From positions 58,855 through 122,854 of the forward strand of contig JBGAVW010000008.1 of assembly GCA_044227925.1 (NCBI GenBank): a stretch of DNA of 64,000 nucleotides. The letters run 5' to 3'. The stretch comes from JADJLQ01 sp044227925 (GTDB lineage: Bacteria > Bacteroidota > Bacteroidia > Chitinophagales > Saprospiraceae). The notes beneath the pieces were generated by a model that was not told where the DNA came from, searched no databases, and worked only from the letters and a program-made list of their open reading frames with translations. Position 1 is the stretch's first letter, and every line of letters starts with the position of its first letter. A program made the position numbers and the translations under genes. This document shows positions 55,387 to 64,000 of the stretch, in pieces.

Positions 55387-58300
55387 ATGTGGAAATCCGT
55401 TCGAATACTTAGCTTATTCCTTATCCTGGTTTTTGTTGCTTGCAGGAAATCAATTGGAGTAGATCCTATAAATCAAAACACTCTTTTTCAATTATTGCCA
55501 TCAAATCAAACAGGAATATCATTCAGTAATGAACTTACCTATAACAGAAATTTTAATATCTATCGATACAGAAATTTTTACAATGGTGGCGGAGTAGCTA
55601 TTGGGGACATTAATAACGATAGTCTTCCTGATGTATATTTTAGCTCTAACATGAGTAAGAATAAATTATATCTGAATAAAGGCAATTTTAAGTTTGAAGA
55701 CATCAGTAGTGCGGCAGGGGTGGAAGGCACAAAAGCCTGGAGCACCGGAGTTGCGATGGCGGATGTAAATGGGGATGGTTGGTTGGATATCTATGTCTGC
55801 AACTCCGGCGATATAAAAGGAGACAATAAAGAAAATGAATTGTTTATAAACCAACAAAATGGTACATTCAAAGAAATGGCAGCTTCGTATGGTTTGAATG
55901 ATAAAGGATATTCAACACATGCCGCCTTTTTTGACTATGATAAAGACGGAGACCTGGATTTGTATTTACTCAATAATTCATACAAAGCCATTGGTAGTTT
56001 TAATTTAAGAAACAATATCAGAGCGGATCGCGATACCTTGGGAGGTGATAAGTTATTAAGGCACGATATCACATCAGAAGGCCAAATCCATTTTACAGAT
56101 GTAAGTACAGAGGCCGGGATCTACGGTAGCCTGATCGGATTTGGACTAGGGGTAACGGTAGGAGATGTAAATAACGATGGATGGCAGGATATATTTGTAA
56201 GCAATGATTTTTTTGAGCGTGATTATTTATACATTAATCAAAAAAATGGGAGCTTTAATGAAGTAATTACAGATCAAATGCAGTGTTTAAGTGCTGCCTC
56301 TATGGGAGCGGATATGGCTGATATCAATAATGATGGGCATCCTGATATTTTTGTCACGGATATGTTGCCCTCCATCGAACGAAGACTGAAAACAAAAACC
56401 ACATTTGAAGATTGGAACAAGTATCAATATAATGTAAACAATGGCTATTATCACCAATTTATCCGAAATATGTTACAACTCAATCTCGGTGATGGTAGTT
56501 TCTCAGAAATAGGTCGGCTCTCGGGTGTCCATGCTACCGATTGGAGTTGGGGTGCCCTCCTTTTTGATATGGATCTGGATGGCCACAAAGATATTTTTGT
56601 AGCTAATGGAATCTTTAAAGATCTCACCGACCAGGATTACCTGAACTTTATCAGTGAGCGATCAACCATTCAAAATATTGTTAAAGACGATAGCGTGGAT
56701 TATAAACAGTTGATAGATTCTATTCCGAGCGAAGCCATCCCAAACGCTGCATTTCACAATCAATCCAATTTGGTCTTTATCGATAAAGCCAGTGATTGGG
56801 GATTAAACACTCCATCTTTCAGTAATGGCTCTGCTTATGGCGACCTGGACAGAGATGGTGACATGGATCTGATAGTGAATAATGTCAATATGCCTTGTTT
56901 TGTTTACAAAAACAATTCGACGGAGAATAAACAAAACTTTATAAAATTATATTTTAATGGTACTGCCAAAAACACACTTGCTTATGGAAGCCAGGTCAAA
57001 GTATTTGTAGATAGTCAAATGCAATACCTTGAACATATGCCGATTCGCGGATTTCAATCCAGTATGGAACCTACATTGATTTTTGGGTTGGGGAGTAAAA
57101 GTAAAATCGACTCGATTCATATACGATTTCCGGATCAAACCGTGCAGGTAATGAAAAATATTTCCAGTAATCAAACTCTATATATTGATAACGCTAATGG
57201 AACACAAGCATCTATGAACTTAATCAAACCCACCCGGCCCCTTTTAAAGGAGGTTCAGATTAAAGGCATCTTACCCCATTCGGAAAATAAATATTCCGAT
57301 TTCGATAGAGACCGGTTATTGTATAATATGATTTCGAATGAAGGTCCTAAAGTGTCCATTGGTGATATAAATGGGGACAAATTAGAAGATATATATATCG
57401 GACAATCTTCCGGAACAGTAAAAAAATATTACTTACAAACTGCAAATGGCAGTTTTTTAACAAGACAGGATAAGGCGTTTAGCTCACAAACGGATTTTGA
57501 AGACACCGGGCATACGTTGGTAGATATCGATAATGATGGGGATTTGGATCTATATGTTTGTTCAGGGGGAAATGAGTATACTGAAGCTTCAAGTAATCTT
57601 ATGGATAGATTGTATGTAAACGATGGGAAAGGCAATTTTACATTATCCAATCAAATATTACCTACTTTTAAATTTGAATCCGGATCTTGTGTTCGGCACG
57701 CCGATCTGGACAACGATGGAGATCAAGACCTTTTTGTTGGCATTCGAAACAAACCTGTCTATCACGGAGTGCCTGTCAATGGTTATATTTTAATCAATGA
57801 TGGAAAAGGTATTTATACAGACCAAACCAAAAATCGGGCACCTCATCTCCTTACTATCGGCATGATCACTGACGCCCAATGGGCGGACATGAATAAGGAT
57901 GGTCAACCTGATTTAGTAATATGTGGTGAATACATGCCTATAAAAATTTTTTATAATAATAAGGGACAATTTTCAGATTTCAAATCCATCAGCCCTAATG
58001 GCTGGTGGAATTCCATCCAGGTTACAGACCTGGACAATGATGCAGACTTAGACATTATAGGAGGCAATCATGGATTAAACAGTCGTTTTAAAGCAACTGC
58101 AGAACATCCGATAAGATTATATATAAATGATTTTGATCAAAATGGAACCGTGGAACAATTCCTTACCAGTTACAGAGAAGGTAAAGAATATCCTTTTTCT
58201 TTAAAACACGATGTAATCACACAAATACCTTCTTTAAAAAAGAAATATTTAAAGTATGCCTCGTTTGCTGGTCAAACCATACAGGATTTTTTCCCCAGTT

Positions 58301-58701
58301 CAGTACTTTCAAGATCAATAATTGATAGCGCAAATTTTTTATCTTCAGCAGTCTTTATACAAGAAAAAGGTAGTTTTAAAATAGTTGAATTACCGATCGA
58401 AGCACAATTTTCAATAGTGTATGCCACTTTTTCAATTGATCTCGACCAGGATCATCTAAAAGAAATAATACTGGGGGGCAATCAGTATAGAACCAAACCT
58501 GAAACTGGAAGATATGATGCATCTTACGGTTTGGTAATAAAACAATTACCAAATCATCAATTCAAAATAGTATCATCTGAATTGTCCGGAATAAAAATAA
58601 AAGGAGAAATACGGGATATTAAACCCATTACTATAAATAAAAAGCTGCATCTGATTTTTGCCAGAAACAATGATTATCCACTATTTTATACTATGCAATG
58701 A
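55387..58701 (+). CDS. FG-GAP/VCBS and ASPIC/UnbV lipoprotein 2
   Basis: The second paralogue, 1,104 residues, with a lipoprotein signal (cysteine at residue 19, VFVACRKS). It matches the first along most of its length: the opening YRYRNFYNGGGVAIGDINND, the segment FGLGVTVGDVNNDGWQDIFV, NDFFERDYLYINQ, HATDWSWGALLFDMDLDGHK, and GFQSSMEPTLIFGLGSKS in the ASPIC/UnbV part. Acidic calcium loops recur through the chain. Its stop overlaps the third gene's start by four bases (ATGA). The identities in common blocks suggest duplication within this lineage or a very old tandem family. Confidence 0.88.
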   Translation: MWKSVRILSLFLILVFVACRKSIGVDPINQNTLFQLLPSNQTGISFSNELTYNRNFNIYRYRNFYNGGGVAIGDINNDSLPDVYFSSNMSKNKLYLNKGNFKFEDISSAAGVEGTKAWSTGVAMADVNGDGWLDIYVCNSGDIKGDNKENELFINQQNGTFKEMAASYGLNDKGYSTHAAFFDYDKDGDLDLYLLNNSYKAIGSFNLRNNIRADRDTLGGDKLLRHDITSEGQIHFTDVSTEAGIYGSLIGFGLGVTVGDVNNDGWQDIFVSNDFFERDYLYINQKNGSFNEVITDQMQCLSAASMGADMADINNDGHPDIFVTDMLPSIERRLKTKTTFEDWNKYQYNVNNGYYHQFIRNMLQLNLGDGSFSEIGRLSGVHATDWSWGALLFDMDLDGHKDIFVANGIFKDLTDQDYLNFISERSTIQNIVKDDSVDYKQLIDSIPSEAIPNAAFHNQSNLVFIDKASDWGLNTPSFSNGSAYGDLDRDGDMDLIVNNVNMPCFVYKNNSTENKQNFIKLYFNGTAKNTLAYGSQVKVFVDSQMQYLEHMPIRGFQSSMEPTLIFGLGSKSKIDSIHIRFPDQTVQVMKNISSNQTLYIDNANGTQASMNLIKPTRPLLKEVQIKGILPHSENKYSDFDRDRLLYNMISNEGPKVSIGDINGDKLEDIYIGQSSGTVKKYYLQTANGSFLTRQDKAFSSQTDFEDTGHTLVDIDNDGDLDLYVCSGGNEYTEASSNLMDRLYVNDGKGNFTLSNQILPTFKFESGSCVRHADLDNDGDQDLFVGIRNKPVYHGVPVNGYILINDGKGIYTDQTKNRAPHLLTIGMITDAQWADMNKDGQPDLVICGEYMPIKIFYNNKGQFSDFKSISPNGWWNSIQVTDLDNDADLDIIGGNHGLNSRFKATAEHPIRLYINDFDQNGTVEQFLTSYREGKEYPFSLKHDVITQIPSLKKKYLKYASFAGQTIQDFFPSSVLSRSIIDSANFLSSAVFIQEKGSFKIVELPIEAQFSIVYATFSIDLDQDHLKEIILGGNQYRTKPETGRYDASYGLVIKQLPNHQFKIVSSELSGIKIKGEIRDIKPITINKKLHLIFARNNDYPLFYTMQ

Positions 58702-61700
58702 AACAGTGGACCATTCTCTTTCTGATTTTTATTCCTCTCCTGTTTATTACTTGCAAAACCAACAAAACCGTTTTTGAATCTCAAAACCCTGTAAAATCCG
58801 GCATTTCATTTTCAAATTCACTTGTCGAAACCGACAGCCTAAACATTATAGAATATCTTTATTTTTACAATGGAGGTGGGGTTGCAACAGGTGACATCAA
58901 CAACGATGGTCTTGCAGACATATACCTTTCTGCTAACCAGCAAGCCAGCAAACTGTACCTCAACAAAGGAAATTTTATTTTTGAAGATATTACTTCTTCA
59001 TCCGGTACGGCAAACCCTGCTGATTGGAAGACAGGTGTCAGTATGGCAGATGTAAATCAGGACGGCTGGCTTGATATTTATGTATGTGAAGTAGGAGAAT
59101 ATAAAAATATAAAGGGCAGAAATAAATTATATATCAATAATCGCAATAATAGTTTTTCCGAGAAAGCGAAGGAATATGGCTTAGACATTGTGGCATTTTC
59201 GACTCAGGCAGCCTGGTTGGATTATGATATGGATGGGGATTTGGATATGTATCTTTTGTGTCACTCGGTTCATTCTACAGACACGTATAAGGATACCTCC
59301 ATACGGCATACTACAGACTTATTAAAGGGAGATAAATTATTTGAAAATCAAAATGGATATTTTAAAGAAGTAAGTAAAGAAGCAGGTATACAAAGCAGTC
59401 CCATAGGGTATGGATTGGGTATAGTAATTTCAGATTTTAATAATGATTTATTACCAGACATATATATTGCAAATGATTTTCATGAAAATGATTATCTATA
59501 CATTAATACCGGAGAAAAATCTTTTAGGCAGACCCAATTTCAATCATTTGGTCATACCTCTGCCTTTAGTATGGGGGTGGATGCATCCGATATAAACCGG
59601 GACGGGCTTACCGATATCATCAGCCTGGATATGAAACCATATGATGAAAAAATATTCAAAAATTCTGTAGGTGCCGACCCATTTGATATATTTCAATATA
59701 AAAATAAATTTGGATATCATTTTCAATATCCTCGCAATGCACTTCAACTCTGTCAGTTTATCGATAGTATAGGTACTCCCCTTTATGCCGAAGTAGCTCA
59801 ACAATTGGGCATTGACCGAACCGATTGGAGTTGGACCCCACTCATCGCAGACTTTGACAATAATGGCCTGCCCGATATATTTATTACAAATGGCATAGCC
59901 CATAGACCAAATGATCTCGATTATCTTAAATATCATTCTTCCATTGCCAATATCGATACTGCCCAATCCGGAAATTTGATTTCGCTGATGCCACAAGGGA
60001 AAGCTAAAAATCAATTCTACTCACAATCACAATTATTAAATTTTGACAATAAATCTGAATTATGGAATCCGGAAGGTGACGACCTGTCTACTGCTGCAGC
60101 GTATGCTGATTTTGACAATGATGGGGATCTCGATCTTATAATTAACAGAATCAATGCTACTGCCACTCTCCTGAAAAATAACTCCTCAAAATCCAACTTC
60201 TGTAGTATTCGCCTGGATTATATAGCGTCTAATAAATTTGGCATTGGTACCAAAGTTAAAATGTATACAAAATCAGGTACGCAGACAAAAGAAATGTATA
60301 CTGTAAAAGGATTTCAATCCGCTTCTGATTATATCCTTCACTTTGGCTTGAATTCGGACGACAAAATCGATAGCATACAATTAAATTGGCCAAATGGACT
60401 TATACAGACAGAATATGATTTAAAAATAAATACCATACTCAGTTTTAAATTTACCCCAGATAGCATTAAACTGAATCCTATGTCAAATGCATCTCCCGTT
60501 TTTTCTCCTGTGCCATTCAATGCATTCCTTCACCATGAAAACGAGTATAATGATTTTGAACGGGAAAAACTTTTATTGTTTAAACTATCTACCCAGGGAC
60601 CAGCGATGACAGTAGGAGATATAAATAATGATGGGTTAGAGGATTTTTGGATTGGCGGCGCAAGGGGCCAATCCGGGGCAATATTTCTACAAGGCAGTGC
60701 AGGCTCTTTCACCTTGCTGGATCAGGTTGCTTTATCAAATGATGCAATGTTTGAAGATACTGATGGATTGTTTTTTGATTCCGACCTGGATGGAGATCTC
60801 GATTTAATGGTTGCTTCAGGGGGATACCAGCTTGATAACCCATCGTTGCTATTAGATCGTATTTATGTTAATGATGGCAAATTAAATTTTATCAAAAATG
60901 AAAGTGCGTTACCCTCTGTCACCCATGTAAGTAGCTGCATTGCTGCAAACGATATCGATGATGACGGGGATATAGATGTATTTATCGGTGGCCGGGTTGC
61001 ACCTTACTATGGATTTAATACCGATTCGTATTTGTTAATAAATGATGGTACTGGTCATTTTAGACATACCAACATTCCTATCCTTAATGGATTGGGCATG
61101 ATTACGGATGCCACATGGGCTGAAATAGATAACGGTGCAAAAGGAAAAGAGTTGATCGTAGTCGGTGAATGGATGCCCATAACTATAATCAAACGAGATG
61201 GGCCAGGTTGGAAAAAAGAAATCATTGATAATAGTGAAGGACTTTGGCAATGCATTGAATCATCTGATTTGGATCAAGATCAGGACATTGATTTTGTAGT
61301 TGGAAACGTGGGCAACAATACACCGTTCAGGGCTACAAGCCAGCAAGCCATTGAAATTTTTTCCGCTGATTTCGATAGAAATACAACTCCTGAATCCATT
61401 GTTTCCTATTGGGTGAATGCCACCGCGTATTCTTTTTTTAGCAAAGATGAATTGGCCAGCCAACTGATATTATTTAAAAAGAAATATACTGACTACAAAT
61501 CATTCTCCTCCAAAACATTTGATGAACTATTTAAGGATTTTAATTTAAAGAAAGATCGAAAAAAAATCTCAACTACCCAAAGCAGCATTCTGATCAACGA
61601 AGGCAAAAATGGTTTCCAAATGAGAGCCCTACCATTTGAAGCGCAGCAGTCCATGCTTTTTACTTTCCTGGCAGAAGATTACTCCAATGATCAATTCCCG

Positions 61701-61940
61701 GACATCTTATGCGGAGGAAATCTTTTCGAAGTGCATCCTTCGTTTGGCCGCTTGGATGCCAGTAGTTCACCTATATTGATAAATGATGGAAAGATGAATT
61801 TCAAATATTTACCACCCTATCAGTCAGGTATATTTACACAAGGTGCGATCCGGGACATAAAATCAATTAAAATTCAAAATGCCAAAGCAATTCTTATGGC
61901 TAGAAATAATGACAGTCCATTAATCTATACTGTCAAATAA
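58698..61940 (+). CDS. FG-GAP/VCBS and ASPIC/UnbV lipoprotein 3
   Basis: The third paralogue, 1,080 residues, with lipobox cysteine at residue 19 (LLFITCKTN). It keeps YFYNGGGVATGDINNDGLAD, YGLGIVISDFNNDLLPDIYI, DRTDWSWTPLIADFDNNGLP and GFQSASDYILHFGLNSDDK, but is visibly more diverged from copies 1 and 2 than those are from each other, and lacks the TFENW/TFEDW-type block. Calcium-binding loops and an ASPIC/UnbV core remain. The ATGA overlap with copy 2 indicates translational coupling. It is convergent with the aldehyde dehydrogenase gene 22 bases downstream. Confidence 0.88.
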   Translation: MKQWTILFLIFIPLLFITCKTNKTVFESQNPVKSGISFSNSLVETDSLNIIEYLYFYNGGGVATGDINNDGLADIYLSANQQASKLYLNKGNFIFEDITSSSGTANPADWKTGVSMADVNQDGWLDIYVCEVGEYKNIKGRNKLYINNRNNSFSEKAKEYGLDIVAFSTQAAWLDYDMDGDLDMYLLCHSVHSTDTYKDTSIRHTTDLLKGDKLFENQNGYFKEVSKEAGIQSSPIGYGLGIVISDFNNDLLPDIYIANDFHENDYLYINTGEKSFRQTQFQSFGHTSAFSMGVDASDINRDGLTDIISLDMKPYDEKIFKNSVGADPFDIFQYKNKFGYHFQYPRNALQLCQFIDSIGTPLYAEVAQQLGIDRTDWSWTPLIADFDNNGLPDIFITNGIAHRPNDLDYLKYHSSIANIDTAQSGNLISLMPQGKAKNQFYSQSQLLNFDNKSELWNPEGDDLSTAAAYADFDNDGDLDLIINRINATATLLKNNSSKSNFCSIRLDYIASNKFGIGTKVKMYTKSGTQTKEMYTVKGFQSASDYILHFGLNSDDKIDSIQLNWPNGLIQTEYDLKINTILSFKFTPDSIKLNPMSNASPVFSPVPFNAFLHHENEYNDFEREKLLLFKLSTQGPAMTVGDINNDGLEDFWIGGARGQSGAIFLQGSAGSFTLLDQVALSNDAMFEDTDGLFFDSDLDGDLDLMVASGGYQLDNPSLLLDRIYVNDGKLNFIKNESALPSVTHVSSCIAANDIDDDGDIDVFIGGRVAPYYGFNTDSYLLINDGTGHFRHTNIPILNGLGMITDATWAEIDNGAKGKELIVVGEWMPITIIKRDGPGWKKEIIDNSEGLWQCIESSDLDQDQDIDFVVGNVGNNTPFRATSQQAIEIFSADFDRNTTPESIVSYWVNATAYSFFSKDELASQLILFKKKYTDYKSFSSKTFDELFKDFNLKKDRKKISTTQSSILINEGKNGFQMRALPFEAQQSMLFTFLAEDYSNDQFPDILCGGNLFEVHPSFGRLDASSSPILINDGKMNFKYLPPYQSGIFTQGAIRDIKSIKIQNAKAILMARNNDSPLIYTVK

Positions 61941-61962
61941 CCTGATTCATGATTTAGCGGAA

Positions 61963-63465
61963 TTACTTCAATGCTTCCGGGAGCAAATGCGTTGGAAAAT
62001 TCTGATAACATACCGGGCGCAGCCATCTGTAAATTGCACTATTCCCCACAGCCGTAAAAATGGAATTACTAGTGGCAGGATACGGCCCCCCATGCACCAT
62101 GGCCGATGCCACTTCTACACCTGTTGGCACACCATTAAAGACTATTCTTCCTGCATAATCTTCGACGACATCTATTATTTCCTGGTTGCGTTTGTCAGTC
62201 GGCAAACTCCAAATAGTAATGGTCAATTGACCTGATAAAGAAGGTAAAATGGAGAGCATATCCAGGTGATCTTTACATTTTATCACCATGGCAAATGGAC
62301 CAAACACTTCCTGATGCCATGAGGGGTTAGCTTTGAATGCATCATAGCTAACCACAGCCAGGGAAGGTCGAACTTTAAATGCATCATTATCGTTGTAATT
62401 TTTAACTGCGGTATCCTGAGCAATTGCATTAATCGATTTAATGAAAGAGGATTTCATGCGCGCATTTAACATTGGTGATCCATTTACTTCTGATAATTTT
62501 TTATCTAATGCCTCGATAAAGACATCCGCCTCGGCCCCTGATTCTACTAAAATAAATCCAGGTTTGGTGCAAAACTGCCCTACCCCAAGGGTGATTGACC
62601 CTGCAAATGTCTCAGCTACTTTTACAGCATTTTCTTTTAAAGCAGAAGACAAAATCAAAGCCGGATTTAAACTGCCCATTTCAGTGTAAACTGGAATAGG
62701 TTCAGTCCTTGCTGCTGCCGTATCCATAATAGCCCTTCCTGCATGCAGAGATCCGGTGAATCCCACCGCCTTAACTCGTTTGTCAGCAACAAGAATTTGG
62801 CCCAAACTGGACCCGGCTCCATAAACAGTAGAAAACACCCCTTCCGGCCCACCACATTTTTTTACAGCATTTAAAATAGCCTCGCCTACCAATGCATTCG
62901 TGCCGGGATGAGAGGAGTGGGCCTTTACAATCACAGGGCATCCGGCAGCCAACGCGCTTGCTGTATCACCACCAGCAGTTGAAAAAGCTAACGGAAAATT
63001 GCTTGCACTAAACACCACCACAGGTCCAATAGGTCTGAATAATTTTCGTAAATCAGGTCTTGGCAAAGGTAGCCTGTCTGGTAATGCAATATCTACTGTA
63101 GGCATAGCCCAGGTGCCGGAGCGCAACATTGCGGAAAATAACTTTAATTGATTGGTGGTACGTGCTCTTTCTCCGATCAACCTCGCTTCGGGCAATCCTG
63201 TTTCTGCCATTGCCCTATGGATGAGCACATCTCCTAATGAATTTATTTCATCCGCAATCGTATCCAGTAATATGGCTCTTTGTTCATCAGTCCATTTCTT
63301 GTAAATGGGAAAGGCAGCAACAGCTTTGTCTAAAGCCATATTTATAATCAAATCGTTGGCAACAGAAAATTTTTCCGGCAAATATTCACCAGTGGCAGGA
63401 TTTACCGCCTGCATAACTTCTGTATTATCCTTTATTTCAGTCCCGATAATATTCCCTGTAATCAT
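61963..63465 (-). CDS. 2-oxoglutarate semialdehyde dehydrogenase-type ALDH
   Basis: A 500-residue aldehyde dehydrogenase of the NADP+-dependent branch acting on 2,5-dioxovalerate (2-oxoglutarate semialdehyde). Marks are PIGPVVVFSASNFPLAFSTA, GGDTASALAAGCPVIVKAHS, GFTGSLHAGRAI, the catalytic glutamate in YTEMGSLNPAL and the cysteine in GVGQFCTKPG. The product would be 2-oxoglutarate. It follows the DHDPS-family gene by 27 bases, a gene order seen in trans-4-hydroxyproline and in L-arabinose or glucarate degradation. The exact pathway is undecided from this window. Confidence 0.88.
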   Translation of the reverse strand: MITGNIIGTEIKDNTEVMQAVNPATGEYLPEKFSVANDLIINMALDKAVAAFPIYKKWTDEQRAILLDTIADEINSLGDVLIHRAMAETGLPEARLIGERARTTNQLKLFSAMLRSGTWAMPTVDIALPDRLPLPRPDLRKLFRPIGPVVVFSASNFPLAFSTAGGDTASALAAGCPVIVKAHSSHPGTNALVGEAILNAVKKCGGPEGVFSTVYGAGSSLGQILVADKRVKAVGFTGSLHAGRAIMDTAAARTEPIPVYTEMGSLNPALILSSALKENAVKVAETFAGSITLGVGQFCTKPGFILVESGAEADVFIEALDKKLSEVNGSPMLNARMKSSFIKSINAIAQDTAVKNYNDNDAFKVRPSLAVVSYDAFKANPSWHQEVFGPFAMVIKCKDHLDMLSILPSLSGQLTITIWSLPTDKRNQEIIDVVEDYAGRIVFNGVPTGVEVASAMVHGGPYPATSNSIFTAVGNSAIYRWLRPVCYQNFPTHLLPEALK

Positions 63466-63492
63466 TTTAATCTTTTAATCTGATAAAATTTA

Positions 63493-63999
63493 TTATTTAT
63501 TTATACTATAAATCGAGAGATTGGGTCTGCTGGCCAATGCATCATTTATAGTCTTTAATACATCCACCCTTTCCTGGCCGGTAATGGGCAATCTAGGTTC
63601 GCGGACATTTTCTGTTCCTACTCCGGCTGCTGCTTCAGCTAACTTAATATACTGCACTAACTTGGGGTGAATATCCAATTCTAATAGTGGCATAAACCAT
63701 CTATAGATCGACCAGGCATCCTGAATCCTGCCTTCTCTTACTAAATTAAACAACACAACAGTTTCTTCTGGAAATGCATTAACCAGTCCTGCCACCAGTC
63801 CATCTGCCCCGGCTGCAATACTTTCCAGGGTAAGCGTATCGACACCACCCATGATTTTAAATCGGTCTCCGAAAGCATTTCGCATTCGGGTAATATTAGT
63901 ATTATCCCTGCTACTTTCTTTTACTGCCCGGATATTGGGACTTAGGGTCAGCTGTTCAAACATATCCAGGCTTACATTGATTTTATAATCATACGGATT
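63493..63999 (-). CDS. DHDPS/NAL-family lyase, C-terminal part
   Basis: The gene runs off the right edge; 168 residues are visible from NPYDYKINVSLDMFEQLTLS onward. The Schiff-base lysine lies in NIRAVKESSRD, and KIMGGVDTLTLESIAAGADG plus EETVVLFNLVREGRIQDAWS fit the dihydrodipicolinate synthase/N-acetylneuraminate lyase fold. Next to a 2-oxoglutarate semialdehyde dehydrogenase it is more likely a hydroxyproline-pathway deaminase or a keto-deoxy-sugar-acid dehydratase than lysine biosynthesis DapA. The missing N-terminal part and upstream genes would decide. Confidence 0.85.
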   Translation of the reverse strand, partial: NPYDYKINVSLDMFEQLTLSPNIRAVKESSRDNTNITRMRNAFGDRFKIMGGVDTLTLESIAAGADGLVAGLVNAFPEETVVLFNLVREGRIQDAWSIYRWFMPLLELDIHPKLVQYIKLAEAAAGVGTENVREPRLPITGQERVDVLKTINDALASRPNLSIYSINK

Positions 64000-64000
64000 G

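Overview
The window looks like chromosomal DNA from a member of the Bacteroidota, most likely an AT-rich environmental lineage of the Saprospiria type; the phylum is firm, the class is a guess. The phylum call rests on a complete gldK-gldL-gldM-gldN type IX secretion cluster with a PorP/SprF-like partner, a type IX sorting tail on a CotH-like protein, many lipoprotein signal peptides, FG-GAP/VCBS surface lipoproteins, and Bacteroidota-style promoters (TTG, about 19 bases, TAnnTTTG). I saw no tRNA, rRNA, insertion sequence, phage or CRISPR array.

Layout. 1-487: end of an ALDH7-type aldehyde dehydrogenase. 630-9551 (minus): type IX secretion core gldN, gldM, gldL, gldK, a PorP/SprF-like protein, a thioredoxin-domain YyaL-type protein, a metallo-beta-lactamase-fold hydrolase and a small conserved protein. 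9733-13964: an outer membrane barrel and housekeeping genes (rbfA, alaS, tadA). 14013-22205 (minus): carboxylesterase, two acetyltransferases, a GMC oxidoreductase with its small subunit, a secreted CotH-like protein and a Gfo/Idh/MocA oxidoreductase. 22384-29292 (plus): a clade II nitrous oxide reductase operon (cytochrome c, nosZ, fasciclin lipoprotein, membrane protein fused to NosL, nosD, nosF, nosY). 29327-32108: M28 peptidase and gluconokinase.

32189-38367 holds lipid and isoprenoid functions: a protein of unknown function, an isoprenoid-synthase-fold protein with a DDxxD motif, diphosphomevalonate decarboxylase, a CPBP (Rce1-like) membrane protease, a fatty acid hydroxylase/sterol desaturase family protein, and an operon of an SPFH membrane protein, a 56-residue ribbon-helix-helix protein and an ICMT-like membrane methyltransferase. 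That last operon has a clear promoter with two near-identical palindromes over its start, a good candidate for autoregulation.

38371-51380 is mainly exported catabolic enzymes: vanadium haloperoxidase/PAP2 protein, sugar phosphate isomerase/epimerase, a putative glycosidase, a tricorn-like S41 protease, a dipeptidyl peptidase IV-type S9 peptidase, a glycosyltransferase, a thioesterase and a second metallo-beta-lactamase-fold protein. 51493-61940 holds three tandem FG-GAP/ASPIC-UnbV lipoproteins of about 1,100 residues with a small lipoprotein between the first two. The right edge (minus) carries a 2-oxoglutarate semialdehyde dehydrogenase-type enzyme and a truncated DHDPS-family aldolase, a pair typical of hydroxyproline or sugar acid breakdown.

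Taken together the genes suggest a heterotroph that secretes or surface-displays hydrolases, takes up peptides and sugars, and can use N2O as an electron acceptor. The most unusual points are the NosL fusion with a possible internal start, the SPFH/RHH operon with paired operators, the clustering of isoprenoid, CAAX-protease-like and ICMT-like genes, and the tandem VCBS lipoproteins.
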